Positions 35,263 to 44,263 of a stretch of DNA of 64,000 nt are shown here, one piece after another. The stretch is from Glaciecola sp047250385 (lineage in GTDB: Bacteria > Pseudomonadota > Gammaproteobacteria > Enterobacterales > Alteromonadaceae): NCBI RefSeq assembly GCF_047250385.1, contig NZ_JBLBVM010000036.1, positions 5,983 to 69,982 on the forward strand. The letters run 5' to 3'. Under the pieces are notes generated by a model. It was not told where the DNA came from. It saw only the letters and a list, made by a program, of their open reading frames with translations, and made no database searches. The position numbers were made by a program, and so were the translations under genes. The first letter of the stretch is position 1, and the number at the start of each line of letters is the position of its first letter.

Positions 35263-35543
35263 TGAAGAGTTTAGTCGACATTCACGTAATGCTGAGTACG
35301 CCAGACGATATGGAGGATGTGCATGATGATCCTTACGAAGCGTCAGAAAAACTAAATACTATCTTACATATGGTTTTTGACCATATTGATGAAGACGAAG
35401 AAGTAGAAAAAATTCACAGAATCATAGAGAAAACGTGGGAACATTGGCACCTCGAGAGCTATTTATTAGATATTGAGGTTGACGACTTGGTTGATTGGGT
35501 GGATCATCTACTCTCAACTTGGGATGATTCCGAAGAATCGTAA
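35262..35543 (+). CDS. Small acidic protein, unknown
   Basis: A 93-residue, strongly acidic protein (DEDEEVEKIH, EDVHDDPYE, DDLVDWVDHLLSTWDDSEES). It begins at a GTG overlapping the msrC stop by one base. It is probably helical and cytoplasmic, with no signal or membrane segment. I do not recognise a domain. Its fixed place between msrC and proQ, 25 bp before proQ, supports it as a real gene, perhaps linked to ProQ or Prc. The acidity is opposite to the basic ProQ linker. Confidence 0.7.
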   Translation: MKSLVDIHVMLSTPDDMEDVHDDPYEASEKLNTILHMVFDHIDEDEEVEKIHRIIEKTWEHWHLESYLLDIEVDDLVDWVDHLLSTWDDSEES

Positions 35544-35568
35544 ACAACACAAACTACGAAGTAATTTA

Positions 35569-36213
35569 ATGGACGAACAACAAAAATTAGCAAACAGTAA
35601 AGAAGTCTTAGCCTTCCTTGCTTCCGAATTTCCTAAGTGCTTTTCGCTTCAAGCTGAAGCTAAACCGCTTAAAATTGGCATTTTTCACGATTTGTCTGAA
35701 CGCCTTAAAGATGATACTGGATTAAGTAAACGTCTGTTGAGAATGTCTTTGAGGCATTACACCAGTAGTTGGAAATACCTAGCCTCAGTGAAAGAGGGCG
35801 CTCATCGCGTCGACCTTGATGGTGTTGATGGTGAGTTAGTAGAGAAAGAGCATGCTGACCATGCTGCGACTCAATTGAAAGAGAGTAAAGCTAAAGCTGC
35901 GGAGAAACGTCAAGAGCAGAAGAAGCAACTTCAAGAAAAGAAAGGTTTAAAAAATCGAGCGAAGATACCTGGCAAAGGTGCTGCGTCCGATAAGAAACCT
36001 ACTGAACGTAAGTCAAAGCCTGCACCAACTAAAGTTAAAGTTCGTGAATTGGTTGACGATGACCTAAAGGTAGGGTTACAAGTGTCAGTTAAAGTTGGCA
36101 GTACGCCAATGCCGGCCACCATCACTGAAGTTGCAAAAGATGGCATACAAGTGCAACTAAATTCAGGCATGTCGGTCAAAGTACAACGCGCACAGTTGCG
36201 TCTAGTCGTATAA
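35569..36213 (+). CDS. proQ: RNA chaperone ProQ
   Basis: A 214-residue ProQ. The N-terminal FinO-like RNA-binding domain covers residues ~1-120 (FPKCF, PLKIGIF, LRHYTSSWKYL). A long Lys/Glu-rich linker follows (LKESKAKAAEKRQEQKKQ), then a Tudor/SH3-like C-terminal domain (VKVGSTPMPATITEV). It binds sRNAs and mRNA 3' ends. The ATG at 35569 is selected over an upstream in-frame start (35473) inside the preceding gene, since it gives the family N-terminus. The proQ-prc pairing is conserved, as in E. coli. Confidence 0.93.
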   Translation: MDEQQKLANSKEVLAFLASEFPKCFSLQAEAKPLKIGIFHDLSERLKDDTGLSKRLLRMSLRHYTSSWKYLASVKEGAHRVDLDGVDGELVEKEHADHAATQLKESKAKAAEKRQEQKKQLQEKKGLKNRAKIPGKGAASDKKPTERKSKPAPTKVKVRELVDDDLKVGLQVSVKVGSTPMPATITEVAKDGIQVQLNSGMSVKVQRAQLRLVV

Positions 36214-36243
36214 CGTCATGCAAAACACAGTAAGGTAGGTAAT

Positions 36244-38307
36244 ATGCAGTTAAATTTGGGTACAACTTTTAAAAAGCAATTGATATGGATTTCAGTAGCA
36301 AGTGCTTTGGTCGTCGGTGCAAGCTTTGCGGGCCCTACAACTGAAACAGTAGAAACCATTCCTGAGCTTTCGCAAGAGTCCCAACACAGTAAATCTGCGA
36401 AACGTATTACCGATCACTTTACGCGTTCACATTATAAAAAAATCAAGATAGATAACGAATTATCTCAGAAAGTGTTTGAGCGTTATTTACGTTCACTTGA
36501 TGTTAATAGAAACTTCTTTTTGGCCTCTGACATTGCTGAATTTGAAAAATCTAAAGATGCTTTTGACGATGCAATTCGTCAAGGTCAACTAGACATTGCT
36601 TATGATATGTATATTGTGAATTTAAAGCGTCGTGCTGAACGTTTTAAATTTGCTCTTACACAGCTAGATAAGCCGTTCAATTATGAAGTTGAAGGCGATA
36701 AGTATTTTTATGACAGAGAAGAGGCTGCTTGGGCAAAAACGACTGCAGAACTAGATGAAGTTTGGCGTCAACGTGTTAAGTACGATGCCTTAAACCTCAA
36801 GATGGCGGATAAAACATGGGAAGAAACGCAAGACATTCTGACCAAACGTTATCAGCGTGCAATAAAACGCCTTTCTCAGACTAATAGCGAAGATGTTTTT
36901 CAAACAGTCATGAATTCATTTGCGCGAAGTATTGAAGCGCATACAAGTTACTTGTCACCGCGCAACACTGAACGTTTCCAAATGGAAATGAACCTGTCAT
37001 TAGAAGGTATTGGTGCTGTTTTACGAAGCGAAGATGACCATACTGTTATTGTTAGCTTAGTGGCAGGCGGACCAGCGGATAAATCAGCAAAAATAAAGCC
37101 TGAAGATAAAATTATTGCTGTTGCTCAAGAGGGCGAAGAGTTCGTTGATGTAGTAGGCTGGCGTTTAGATGAAGTTGTTGAACTTATCAAAGGGCCTAAA
37201 GGAAGTGTTGTAAAACTACAAGTACTGAAAGGCACCAGTGAAAGTAAAAAAATCGCTGAAATACAAATTACGCGAGACAAAGTAAAACTCGAAGATAGAG
37301 CAGCAAAATCAGAGGTTTACATACCAGATGCAGGACCACATAAAGGTCAAAAACTAGGTGTAATCACAATCCCTAGTTTCTACCACAATTTACATGTCGA
37401 CGTAAAAAAAGAACTTGATAAGTTGAAGGAAGAAGACGTTCAAGGAGTCATTGTAGACTTACGAGGTAATGGCGGTGGCTCATTACCAGAATCCGTGCTT
37501 CTTAGCGGTTTGTTTATTGACAAAGGCCCTGTTGTACAAGTTCGATATGAAAATGGACGTATTAGCGTAGACCGAGACACTGACGGTGTTGTCCATTATG
37601 CGGGTCCTTTAACAGTGATGGTTGATCGTTACAGCGCATCAGCAAGTGAAATCTTTGCTGCAGCGATGCAAGATTATAAGCGCGCTATCATTATCGGCGA
37701 ACAAACCTTTGGTAAAGGCACTGTCCAGCAGCATAGAGGTTTAAGCCGTATTTATGACTTAGACAAAAAACTAGGCGCCGTACAATTCACAATCGCAAAG
37801 TTTTACAGAATTAGTGGCGGCAGCACTCAACATAAAGGCGTTTTACCGGATATCTTATATCCTTCACCGATTGATCCTGCGGAATGGGGCGAAAGTAAAG
37901 AAGAAAACGCACTTCCTTACGATAGTATTCAAAAAGCAAACTACTCGCAGTTAGGCAATTATGACGGTCTAATTGATGGATTAGCGGCTAAACATACCGC
38001 GCGTGTAATGAAGGATCCAGAGTTTGCTTACATCTTCAATGACATTGAAGAATACAACAAGAATAAAGATAAAAACTATATTAGTTTAGTTGAATCAGAA
38101 CGCTTAAAAACCAAGAAAGAAAACGAAGAAAAACAACTTGTCAGAATTAATGAAAGACTAGAAAGAATGGGCTTGGAGAAAGTTACCTCTTTGGAAGATG
38201 ACTTGCCTGAAGAGTTGGATAAAATAGATCCATTCTTATTCGAAGCAGCCAATATCACCTTTGATATGGTGAATTCAGGAAGCTATGCATTAAATCTGGA
38301 AAAATAA
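36244..38307 (+). CDS. prc: Tail-specific protease (Prc/Tsp)
   Basis: A 687-residue periplasmic S41 protease with a signal peptide (hydrophobic run ending ASFAG). A PDZ domain lies at about residues 255-340 (GIGAVLRSEDD, AGGPADKSAKIKPEDKI). The catalytic region reads DRYSASASEIFAAAMQDY and GEQTFGKGTVQQH, giving the Ser/Lys dyad. It degrades proteins by C-terminal tails and processes penicillin-binding protein 3 and lipoproteins in E. coli. AAGGTAGG precedes the ATG, and proQ ends 30 bp upstream. Confidence 0.94.
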   Translation: MQLNLGTTFKKQLIWISVASALVVGASFAGPTTETVETIPELSQESQHSKSAKRITDHFTRSHYKKIKIDNELSQKVFERYLRSLDVNRNFFLASDIAEFEKSKDAFDDAIRQGQLDIAYDMYIVNLKRRAERFKFALTQLDKPFNYEVEGDKYFYDREEAAWAKTTAELDEVWRQRVKYDALNLKMADKTWEETQDILTKRYQRAIKRLSQTNSEDVFQTVMNSFARSIEAHTSYLSPRNTERFQMEMNLSLEGIGAVLRSEDDHTVIVSLVAGGPADKSAKIKPEDKIIAVAQEGEEFVDVVGWRLDEVVELIKGPKGSVVKLQVLKGTSESKKIAEIQITRDKVKLEDRAAKSEVYIPDAGPHKGQKLGVITIPSFYHNLHVDVKKELDKLKEEDVQGVIVDLRGNGGGSLPESVLLSGLFIDKGPVVQVRYENGRISVDRDTDGVVHYAGPLTVMVDRYSASASEIFAAAMQDYKRAIIIGEQTFGKGTVQQHRGLSRIYDLDKKLGAVQFTIAKFYRISGGSTQHKGVLPDILYPSPIDPAEWGESKEENALPYDSIQKANYSQLGNYDGLIDGLAAKHTARVMKDPEFAYIFNDIEEYNKNKDKNYISLVESERLKTKKENEEKQLVRINERLERMGLEKVTSLEDDLPEELDKIDPFLFEAANITFDMVNSGSYALNLEK

Positions 38308-38329
38308 AGATATATAGAACGATAGAGTA

Positions 38330-38353
38330 AAAGGCAGCAGCAAAGCTGCCTTT
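38330..38353 (+). terminator. Intrinsic terminator after prc
   Basis: Perfect AAAGGCAGC and GCTGCCTTT arms with a 6-nt loop, then a T/A-rich run. It closes the msrC-prc transcript before the sodium symporter gene. Confidence 0.75.
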
Positions 38354-38401
38354 ATTCGCTTAAAAAGTACCACTAATAAAAATAAATATAATGGGGTAAT
38401 T

Positions 38402-39745
38402 ATGAGTGCACGCGGTGAGTTTTCCTCACGACTAGGTTTCGTGTTGGCTGCTGCAGGATCTGCGGTCGGATTAGGTAACATATGGGGCTTCCCAACTAAA
38501 GTTGCTGAAAACGGCGGTGCTGCTTTTGTTTTAATGTATTTGGTTATGGCTTTTCTATTAGCCTACCCAGTGCTAATGGCGGAGTTAATCATTGGTCGTG
38601 CAAAGCGCGCGAACATGATTGACGCACTGGGATCTATTTCTAGCAACGCAAATACTCGTATAGCCGGCATTTTTACTGGCTCAGTTGGTCTCTTAACCGT
38701 TGTATTTATTCTAGCCTTTTACAGCATTGTCGCCGGTTGGATGATCGCATTCTTTGTCGATGCGGCAAGCAACATGATTGGGTTCAGCCTTCCGTGGTTA
38801 ACTGAGTTTTCCGTATCTAGAAATGCGACGTTCATGGCTTTGTTTCTATTTCTAACAGGTTTCGTTGTTAGTGGTGGAGTGAGTAACGGTATCGAACGTT
38901 GGTCAGTTCGATTAATGCCTACACTGTTCGCCATCATTATTATCTTAATCATTTATGTCAGCTTCCAAGACGGAGCTGTTGATGGTTGGAAAGCCTATCT
39001 CGTTCCTGATTTCACGCGCTTACTTGATGCAGGTTTGCTGATTGACGCAATGGGTCAAGCCTTCTTCTCTATGTCCCTTGGTGTAGGTACGATGCTGGTT
39101 TATGGCTCGTATATCAACAAAGATGAAAACTTACCTAAGCTTGGTGCGTCGGTTGCATTAGTAGACATTGGTGTTGCAGTATTTGCTGGGATGTTAATTA
39201 TACCCGCGATGTATGTGGCGGCTCACAATGGCGTTCAGATATTTACCGATTCTGGTGCGCTCATTCAAGGTGATAGCTTAATCTTCAATGTGTTACCTGC
39301 TTTATTCGCTACAATCGATGTAGTAGGTTGGGCGGTTGCTACAGGCTTTTTCGCATTGATGGTAATTGCCGCTTTAACTTCTTCTATTTCAATGCTTGAA
39401 GTGCCCGTCGCTTATATGGTCGACCATAAAGGTGTGAAAAGAAAGAAAGCTTCTGCAATTTTGAGCGTTGCGGTATTAATCATATCAAGTGTCATAATCC
39501 TTAATTTTAACGCTTTATTTGGCTTAGTAATCACTATGACAACGGAGTACAGTCAACCGTTGTTAGGTTTCGTATTGTGTATCTTCGCCGGTTGGGTTTG
39601 GAACAGAAATGAGATACTGAGCGAATTAAAGCACGGGCAAGAAGACGCTGAACAAAGTTTATTTTGGAAGATTTGGCCTTGGTATATTAAATTCGTATGC
39701 CCTGTAGTTATTGCATTTATGTTCTACCGTTCGCTGACAGCATAA
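38402..39745 (+). CDS. Sodium-dependent neurotransmitter-symporter (NSS) family transporter
   Basis: A 447-residue LeuT-fold membrane protein. GEFSSRLGFVLAAAGSAVGLGNIWGFP is the signature TM1 region with the sodium and substrate sites, and AAFVLMYLVMAFLLAYPVLMAELIIGR is TM2. It would import an amino acid with sodium; the substrate is unknown. The next gene, 9 bp on, is another sodium-linked carrier, so the two are probably cotranscribed and share sodium cycling (inference). GGGG precedes the ATG. Confidence 0.93.
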   Translation: MSARGEFSSRLGFVLAAAGSAVGLGNIWGFPTKVAENGGAAFVLMYLVMAFLLAYPVLMAELIIGRAKRANMIDALGSISSNANTRIAGIFTGSVGLLTVVFILAFYSIVAGWMIAFFVDAASNMIGFSLPWLTEFSVSRNATFMALFLFLTGFVVSGGVSNGIERWSVRLMPTLFAIIIILIIYVSFQDGAVDGWKAYLVPDFTRLLDAGLLIDAMGQAFFSMSLGVGTMLVYGSYINKDENLPKLGASVALVDIGVAVFAGMLIIPAMYVAAHNGVQIFTDSGALIQGDSLIFNVLPALFATIDVVGWAVATGFFALMVIAALTSSISMLEVPVAYMVDHKGVKRKKASAILSVAVLIISSVIILNFNALFGLVITMTTEYSQPLLGFVLCIFAGWVWNRNEILSELKHGQEDAEQSLFWKIWPWYIKFVCPVVIAFMFYRSLTA

Positions 39746-39754
39746 GGAAATCAC

Positions 39755-41230
39755 ATGTCCACCCAAAAACAATTAAAAGAGCCGACAATTCTCGATGCTT
39801 TAATACCAATTATTGCACTCGTATTCCTTATGGGCTCAGCTGTTTATTTATATGGCGGGGATTCCTCTTATGGTCCAAATCAAATTGCGTTGCTTCTTGC
39901 GATGGGGATTGCGGCAATTATCGGTCTTAAAAACGGCCATACCTGGGATTCAATAGAGGCAGGGCTTGTTAAAGGTATTTCCATGTCTTTAGGGGCATGT
40001 TTAATCTTGTTTGCAGTAGGTTCATTAATCGGTACTTGGATGCTTGCGGGTACGGTACCGACATTAATTTATTACGGATTAAGTTTGTTAAACCCTACAT
40101 TTTTTTACGCCGCAGCATGTCTTGTATGCGCAGTAGTCGCGATGAGTATAGGCAGTTCTTGGACAACCGCTGCAACCGTGGGTGTTGCACTAATTGGCGT
40201 GGCAACAGGAATGGAGATGTCACTTGCTATCACAGCGGGTGCGGTTATTTCGGGTGCTTATTTCGGAGATAAACTTTCTCCTCTATCTGAAACAACGAAC
40301 TTAGCACCGGCAATTGCGGGCACTAACTTGTTTGAGCATATTAAGTACATGCTTTGGACGACAGTTCCAAGTTTCGGTATTGCTATGATTCTATTTGTTG
40401 TTTTGGGTTTTCAGGAAGATACTACTCAAGTGTCAGACAGCATCGCAATTATGCAGGAAACGTTGAAGTCCTATTTTAACCTTGAATGGCACATGCTGAT
40501 CCCTTTATTGGTTTTGTTGACATTAGCAATAAAAAAGATGCCTGCATTTCCAGCCATAGCTATTGGCGCCTTGCTTGGTGGTGTTTGGGCATTGATCTTT
40601 CAGCCGGAATTAGTCGATTCAATGCTAGATAATGAACGTTCAGCGTTCGTTCAGAACCTAATGGTAGTATGGACTGCATTGTTTGATGGTGTCACGATCA
40701 CGACACCTGACGAAAAGCTGAATGATTTGTTAAGCCGCGGTGGTATGGCTGGTATGTTGAATACCGTTTGGTTGATTATTTGTGCAATGAGTTTTGGCGC
40801 AGTCTTAGAAAACGTAGGTTTGTTGAAACGCATCGTTTCAGCATGTCTGCTCGGCGCGACGACTGCAGGTGACATGATAACTAGGACCATACTTACTTGT
40901 ATTGGAACAAACTTAATAACGGCCGATCAATATATCAGCATTGTTATGCCTGGCCGAATGTATAAAGAAGAGTTTGAGAAGCGTGGGCTTCATCAGTTGA
41001 ACTTATCACGAAGCCTTGAGGACGGTGGCACGATCACATCTCCATTAATCCCGTGGAACACGTGTGGTGCTTATATGCAAGGCGTACTTGGTGTACTCGT
41101 TGTTGATTATATATTTTATGCATTTTTCAACCTAATTAACCCTATACTAGCCGTGATTTATGCTTTTATGGGTATTAAAATTCTTCGATTAACACCGCCT
41201 AAAGTTAAGGTGGTAGAGCAAGGAATCTAA
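39755..41230 (+). CDS. NhaC-family Na+/H+ antiporter
   Basis: A 491-residue polytopic protein of the NhaC family. SIGSSWTTAATVGVALIGVA, GAVISGAYFGDKLSPLSETTNLAPAI and SLEDGGTITSPLIPWNTCGAY are the diagnostic blocks. It exchanges sodium for protons, or, as in some relatives, malate and lactate with sodium. AAGGAAATC precedes the ATG. It lies between an NSS symporter and pepN with tiny gaps, suggesting an operon for amino acid uptake and peptide use. Confidence 0.92.
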   Translation: MSTQKQLKEPTILDALIPIIALVFLMGSAVYLYGGDSSYGPNQIALLLAMGIAAIIGLKNGHTWDSIEAGLVKGISMSLGACLILFAVGSLIGTWMLAGTVPTLIYYGLSLLNPTFFYAAACLVCAVVAMSIGSSWTTAATVGVALIGVATGMEMSLAITAGAVISGAYFGDKLSPLSETTNLAPAIAGTNLFEHIKYMLWTTVPSFGIAMILFVVLGFQEDTTQVSDSIAIMQETLKSYFNLEWHMLIPLLVLLTLAIKKMPAFPAIAIGALLGGVWALIFQPELVDSMLDNERSAFVQNLMVVWTALFDGVTITTPDEKLNDLLSRGGMAGMLNTVWLIICAMSFGAVLENVGLLKRIVSACLLGATTAGDMITRTILTCIGTNLITADQYISIVMPGRMYKEEFEKRGLHQLNLSRSLEDGGTITSPLIPWNTCGAYMQGVLGVLVVDYIFYAFFNLINPILAVIYAFMGIKILRLTPPKVKVVEQGI

Positions 41231-41232
41231 AT

Positions 41233-43833
41233 TTGTCTCATGCTATTGTGAAAAAGCGCTTGGATTACCAAGCGCCTCAGTATCTTATCAACACAGTTGA
41301 TTTAGTGATTGAACTCGATGCAAACAAAACTATTGTTACGTCAACACTTAATTTCGAAAAATCCCCATCTACAAATAATTGTGAGGTGCTTGATTTAGCA
41401 TTAGACGGAGAAAATCTGTCTCTTATTTCTATCCAACTTGACGGTAAAGACTTAAGCGCATATAAAGTTGATGACGGTAAGTTAATTATTGATAGTCGAG
41501 CAATTTCGAATTTAACAAACTTCACATTGCTTATTAAAAATAGCATTGATCCGAGCAATAACGCGACCTTAGAAGGATTGTATCTTTCAAATGGTGCTTA
41601 TTGTACTCAGTGCGAAGCTGAAGGGTTTCGCAAGATCACTTATTTCTTAGATCGCCCTGATATATTGTCTGTTTATACGGTCACCATCGTTGCGGACGCA
41701 TCAACATTCCCACATGTGCTTTCCAACGGAAACTTAATTGAAGAAAAAGATTTAGGGCAGGGAAAGAAGCTAGTCAAATGGCATGATCCATTCAAGAAAC
41801 CATGTTATTTGTTTGCTTTAGTCGCTGGAGACTTCGACAAACTCAGTGATACATTTACCACTATGAGCGGCCGCGAGATTCAACTTGAGTTGTTTGTTGA
41901 CAAAGGTAAATTATCACAAGGCGGGCACGCTTTAGCTTCGCTTAAAAAAGCCATGAAGTGGGACGAAGAGGTGTATGGCCTAGAATATGACCTTGATATT
42001 TATATGGTAGTAGCTGTCGACTTCTTCAATATGGGAGCGATGGAAAATAAAGGTCTTAACGTTTTTAATAGTAAATATGTTTTAGCTGATTCAAACACAG
42101 CAACGGACGACGACTTTTTTAATATTGAATCGATTATTGGTCATGAATACTTTCACAACTGGACTGGCAATAGAGTTACTTGTCGAGATTGGTTCCAACT
42201 AAGTTTGAAAGAAGGCTTAACAGTATTTAGAGATCAACAATTCTCTGCAGATATGTTTAGCTATTTGGCAACGCGTATTAACCAAGTAAAAGTCATGCGT
42301 GAACATCAGTTTGCGGAAGATGCCGGCCCAATGAGTCACCCAATTCGACCTGACGAAGTTATCGAAATGAACAACTTCTACACAGTGACTGTGTACGACA
42401 AGGGTGCAGAAGTTATCAGAATGATGCACACGCTGTTAACCGCGGATGGTTTTAGGCGAGGCATGGATTTGTATTTTGAACGTCATGATGGCCAAGCGGT
42501 AACCTGTGATGATTTTGTTAACGCAATGCAGGATGCTAATGATGTTGACTTAACTCACTTCAAATTATGGTATTCGCAATCTGGAACGCCCCAGGTTAAC
42601 GTCGAAAAAACTAGCTCTAAAGATCAGAACAAATTAGTGTTCAAACAGGTAACTGAACCTACAAGTGGTCAATCAGAAAAGCATGCCCTTTACATTCCTA
42701 TCAAGATGGAGTGTATTGATGACAGTGACGGAAGCAAGATAGATATTGGTTTGAACAACGATACTTTTGTCCTTGATGCTGATTGTGCTGAGTTAAGTGT
42801 ACCAACAAATGATTGTGTACCAGTATTGCTCAGTGATTTTTCTTCCCCAGTTAATCTCACTTACCCTTACGAGCTTGAAGACTTAGTGCTGATAATGACG
42901 CATTCTTCAAGTGATTACGCTAAGTGGGACGCGAGCCAAGCATTCTATACTGCACTGATTCTGCAAGTATACAAAGATGAGCAAGCTGATATTTCCACTT
43001 TAGTTTGGAATAAGCTAGAAGCTGCATTGACACAGGCAAATGATAACTTTGAGTTATTGAACGAAATGCTCTCCGTACCTAGTATCGAAACGTTAACACA
43101 AAGTTTAAAGCTTTCAGAGCCATTAAAGTTATCCAGGGCGCGTTCAAGTTTCCTTGCAGACATGCAAAATAAGCTTGCCGACTTTCTGCTTAATACTTTG
43201 AATGAAATACCAGTACGTCAGTATGATTATACAAAAACGCAAGTAAATGAAAGGCGATTAAGTAGCGCCATTCTCCAATTATTAAGTTATTCGAAATCCG
43301 AACTTGTTAGCAAAGACTTAGAAGCCCGCTTTTACAAAGCTGATAATATGACGGATAAATTGAATACTTTAAAAGCCGCGCAGATTTGTTCAGTCGATTT
43401 ATTCGAAAAATTGATGCTTTCTTTTGAAGAGGAGTATTCTGAAAACGCTGTCGTCATGGATAAATGGTTCGCACTGCACGCAAGCACCTCTTGCCATGAT
43501 ATTCTGGCTAAATTGACATTATTGGCTAGTCATAAACAGTTTAATATCAAAAACCCGAATAAAGTACGCTCTTTAGTGGGAAGCTTTTCATTTTATAATA
43601 CTGACGGCTTTCACGCATTGGACGGCAGTGGTTATCAATTTTTAGCAGATTACCTAATAGAATTGGATAAGATAAACCCGCAAATCGCGTCTAGGTTAGT
43701 AACACCACTTATCCAATTCAAGAAGTACTCAACAGTTCACCAGGACTTGATGAAAATGCAACTTAATAGGTTACTTGCTAGGAATGAGCTTAGCAAAGAT
43801 GTATATGAAAAAGTCAGCAAAAGTTTGGCTTAA
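41233..43833 (+). CDS. pepN: Aminopeptidase N
   Basis: An 866-residue M1 aminopeptidase of the bacterial PepN type. GAMEN exopeptidase motif at 268-272; zinc site HEYFH (His304, His308) with the third ligand Glu327 in LSLKEGLTVF. The catalytic Tyr lies further on (FYTVTVYDKGAEVIRMM). It frees N-terminal residues from peptides in the cytoplasm. It begins at TTG (41233) with AAGGAAT about 8 nt upstream and no nearby ATG. It follows NhaC by 2 bases, so the three genes from 38402 may be one unit. Confidence 0.94.
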   Translation: MSHAIVKKRLDYQAPQYLINTVDLVIELDANKTIVTSTLNFEKSPSTNNCEVLDLALDGENLSLISIQLDGKDLSAYKVDDGKLIIDSRAISNLTNFTLLIKNSIDPSNNATLEGLYLSNGAYCTQCEAEGFRKITYFLDRPDILSVYTVTIVADASTFPHVLSNGNLIEEKDLGQGKKLVKWHDPFKKPCYLFALVAGDFDKLSDTFTTMSGREIQLELFVDKGKLSQGGHALASLKKAMKWDEEVYGLEYDLDIYMVVAVDFFNMGAMENKGLNVFNSKYVLADSNTATDDDFFNIESIIGHEYFHNWTGNRVTCRDWFQLSLKEGLTVFRDQQFSADMFSYLATRINQVKVMREHQFAEDAGPMSHPIRPDEVIEMNNFYTVTVYDKGAEVIRMMHTLLTADGFRRGMDLYFERHDGQAVTCDDFVNAMQDANDVDLTHFKLWYSQSGTPQVNVEKTSSKDQNKLVFKQVTEPTSGQSEKHALYIPIKMECIDDSDGSKIDIGLNNDTFVLDADCAELSVPTNDCVPVLLSDFSSPVNLTYPYELEDLVLIMTHSSSDYAKWDASQAFYTALILQVYKDEQADISTLVWNKLEAALTQANDNFELLNEMLSVPSIETLTQSLKLSEPLKLSRARSSFLADMQNKLADFLLNTLNEIPVRQYDYTKTQVNERRLSSAILQLLSYSKSELVSKDLEARFYKADNMTDKLNTLKAAQICSVDLFEKLMLSFEEEYSENAVVMDKWFALHASTSCHDILAKLTLLASHKQFNIKNPNKVRSLVGSFSFYNTDGFHALDGSGYQFLADYLIELDKINPQIASRLVTPLIQFKKYSTVHQDLMKMQLNRLLARNELSKDVYEKVSKSLA

Positions 43834-43874
43834 TGAAGCATTGCCGTCTACTTAGATATGAGTGACACAAGATA

Positions 43875-44099
43875 ATGAAACGATACTTATTCAACATAAA
43901 TCTTTCCTATTTGGAATGTGAGAATTTGTATCTTTCGAGTATTAAAACAGTTGTTGTGATGGCGACAACGGGTGAACGAGTTCAAATACCATCAATTAGG
44001 TTAAGACCCTTTGTTGAACCAACGGGAATTAAGGGCTATTTTTGTCTTACCGTAAATAGCGAGAATAAAATTCAATCATTTGAGAGGGTAGATGGTTGA
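43875..44099 (+). CDS. DUF2835 family protein
   Basis: A 74-residue protein matching the small DUF2835 family: MKRYLFNINLSYLECENLYL, TVVVMATTGERVQIPSIRLRPFV, TGIKGYFCL. The family is short, beta-rich and of unknown function. It often lies between pepN and gdhB in Alteromonadales (from memory). Here the usual neighbour gdhB has been pushed 7 kb away by the DUF1302/DUF1329 genes. Confidence 0.85.
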   Translation: MKRYLFNINLSYLECENLYLSSIKTVVVMATTGERVQIPSIRLRPFVEPTGIKGYFCLTVNSENKIQSFERVDG

Positions 44100-44119
44100 A
44101 AATAGAGCAAAGTCGTCGT

Positions 44120-44144
44120 ATTTATGCCGTTTTATTGCATAAAT
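44120..44144. promoter_or_regulatory. Inverted repeat ATTTATGC-N9-GCATAAAT
   Basis: Perfect 8-bp arms with a 9-bp spacer in the leader of the DUF1302 cluster, about 120 bp before its first ATG. It is a candidate distal operator. Confidence 0.4.
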
Positions 44145-44179
44145 CATTAACTGGTACGATTTGTTCTTGCGATTGATGT

Positions 44180-44198
44180 AAAATGATGTAATCATTTT
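44180..44198. promoter_or_regulatory. 19-bp palindrome AAAATGATGTAATCATTTT
   Basis: Perfect 8-bp arms around GTA, 66-84 bp upstream of the DUF1302 start. It is close enough to overlap the promoter, so it is the better operator candidate of the pair. Confidence 0.45.
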
Positions 44199-44263
44199 GT
44201 TAATAGTTTACGTATTACTAGAAAAATATCGTGGAAAACGATAGTTCGGGAGAATGTAGGAAC

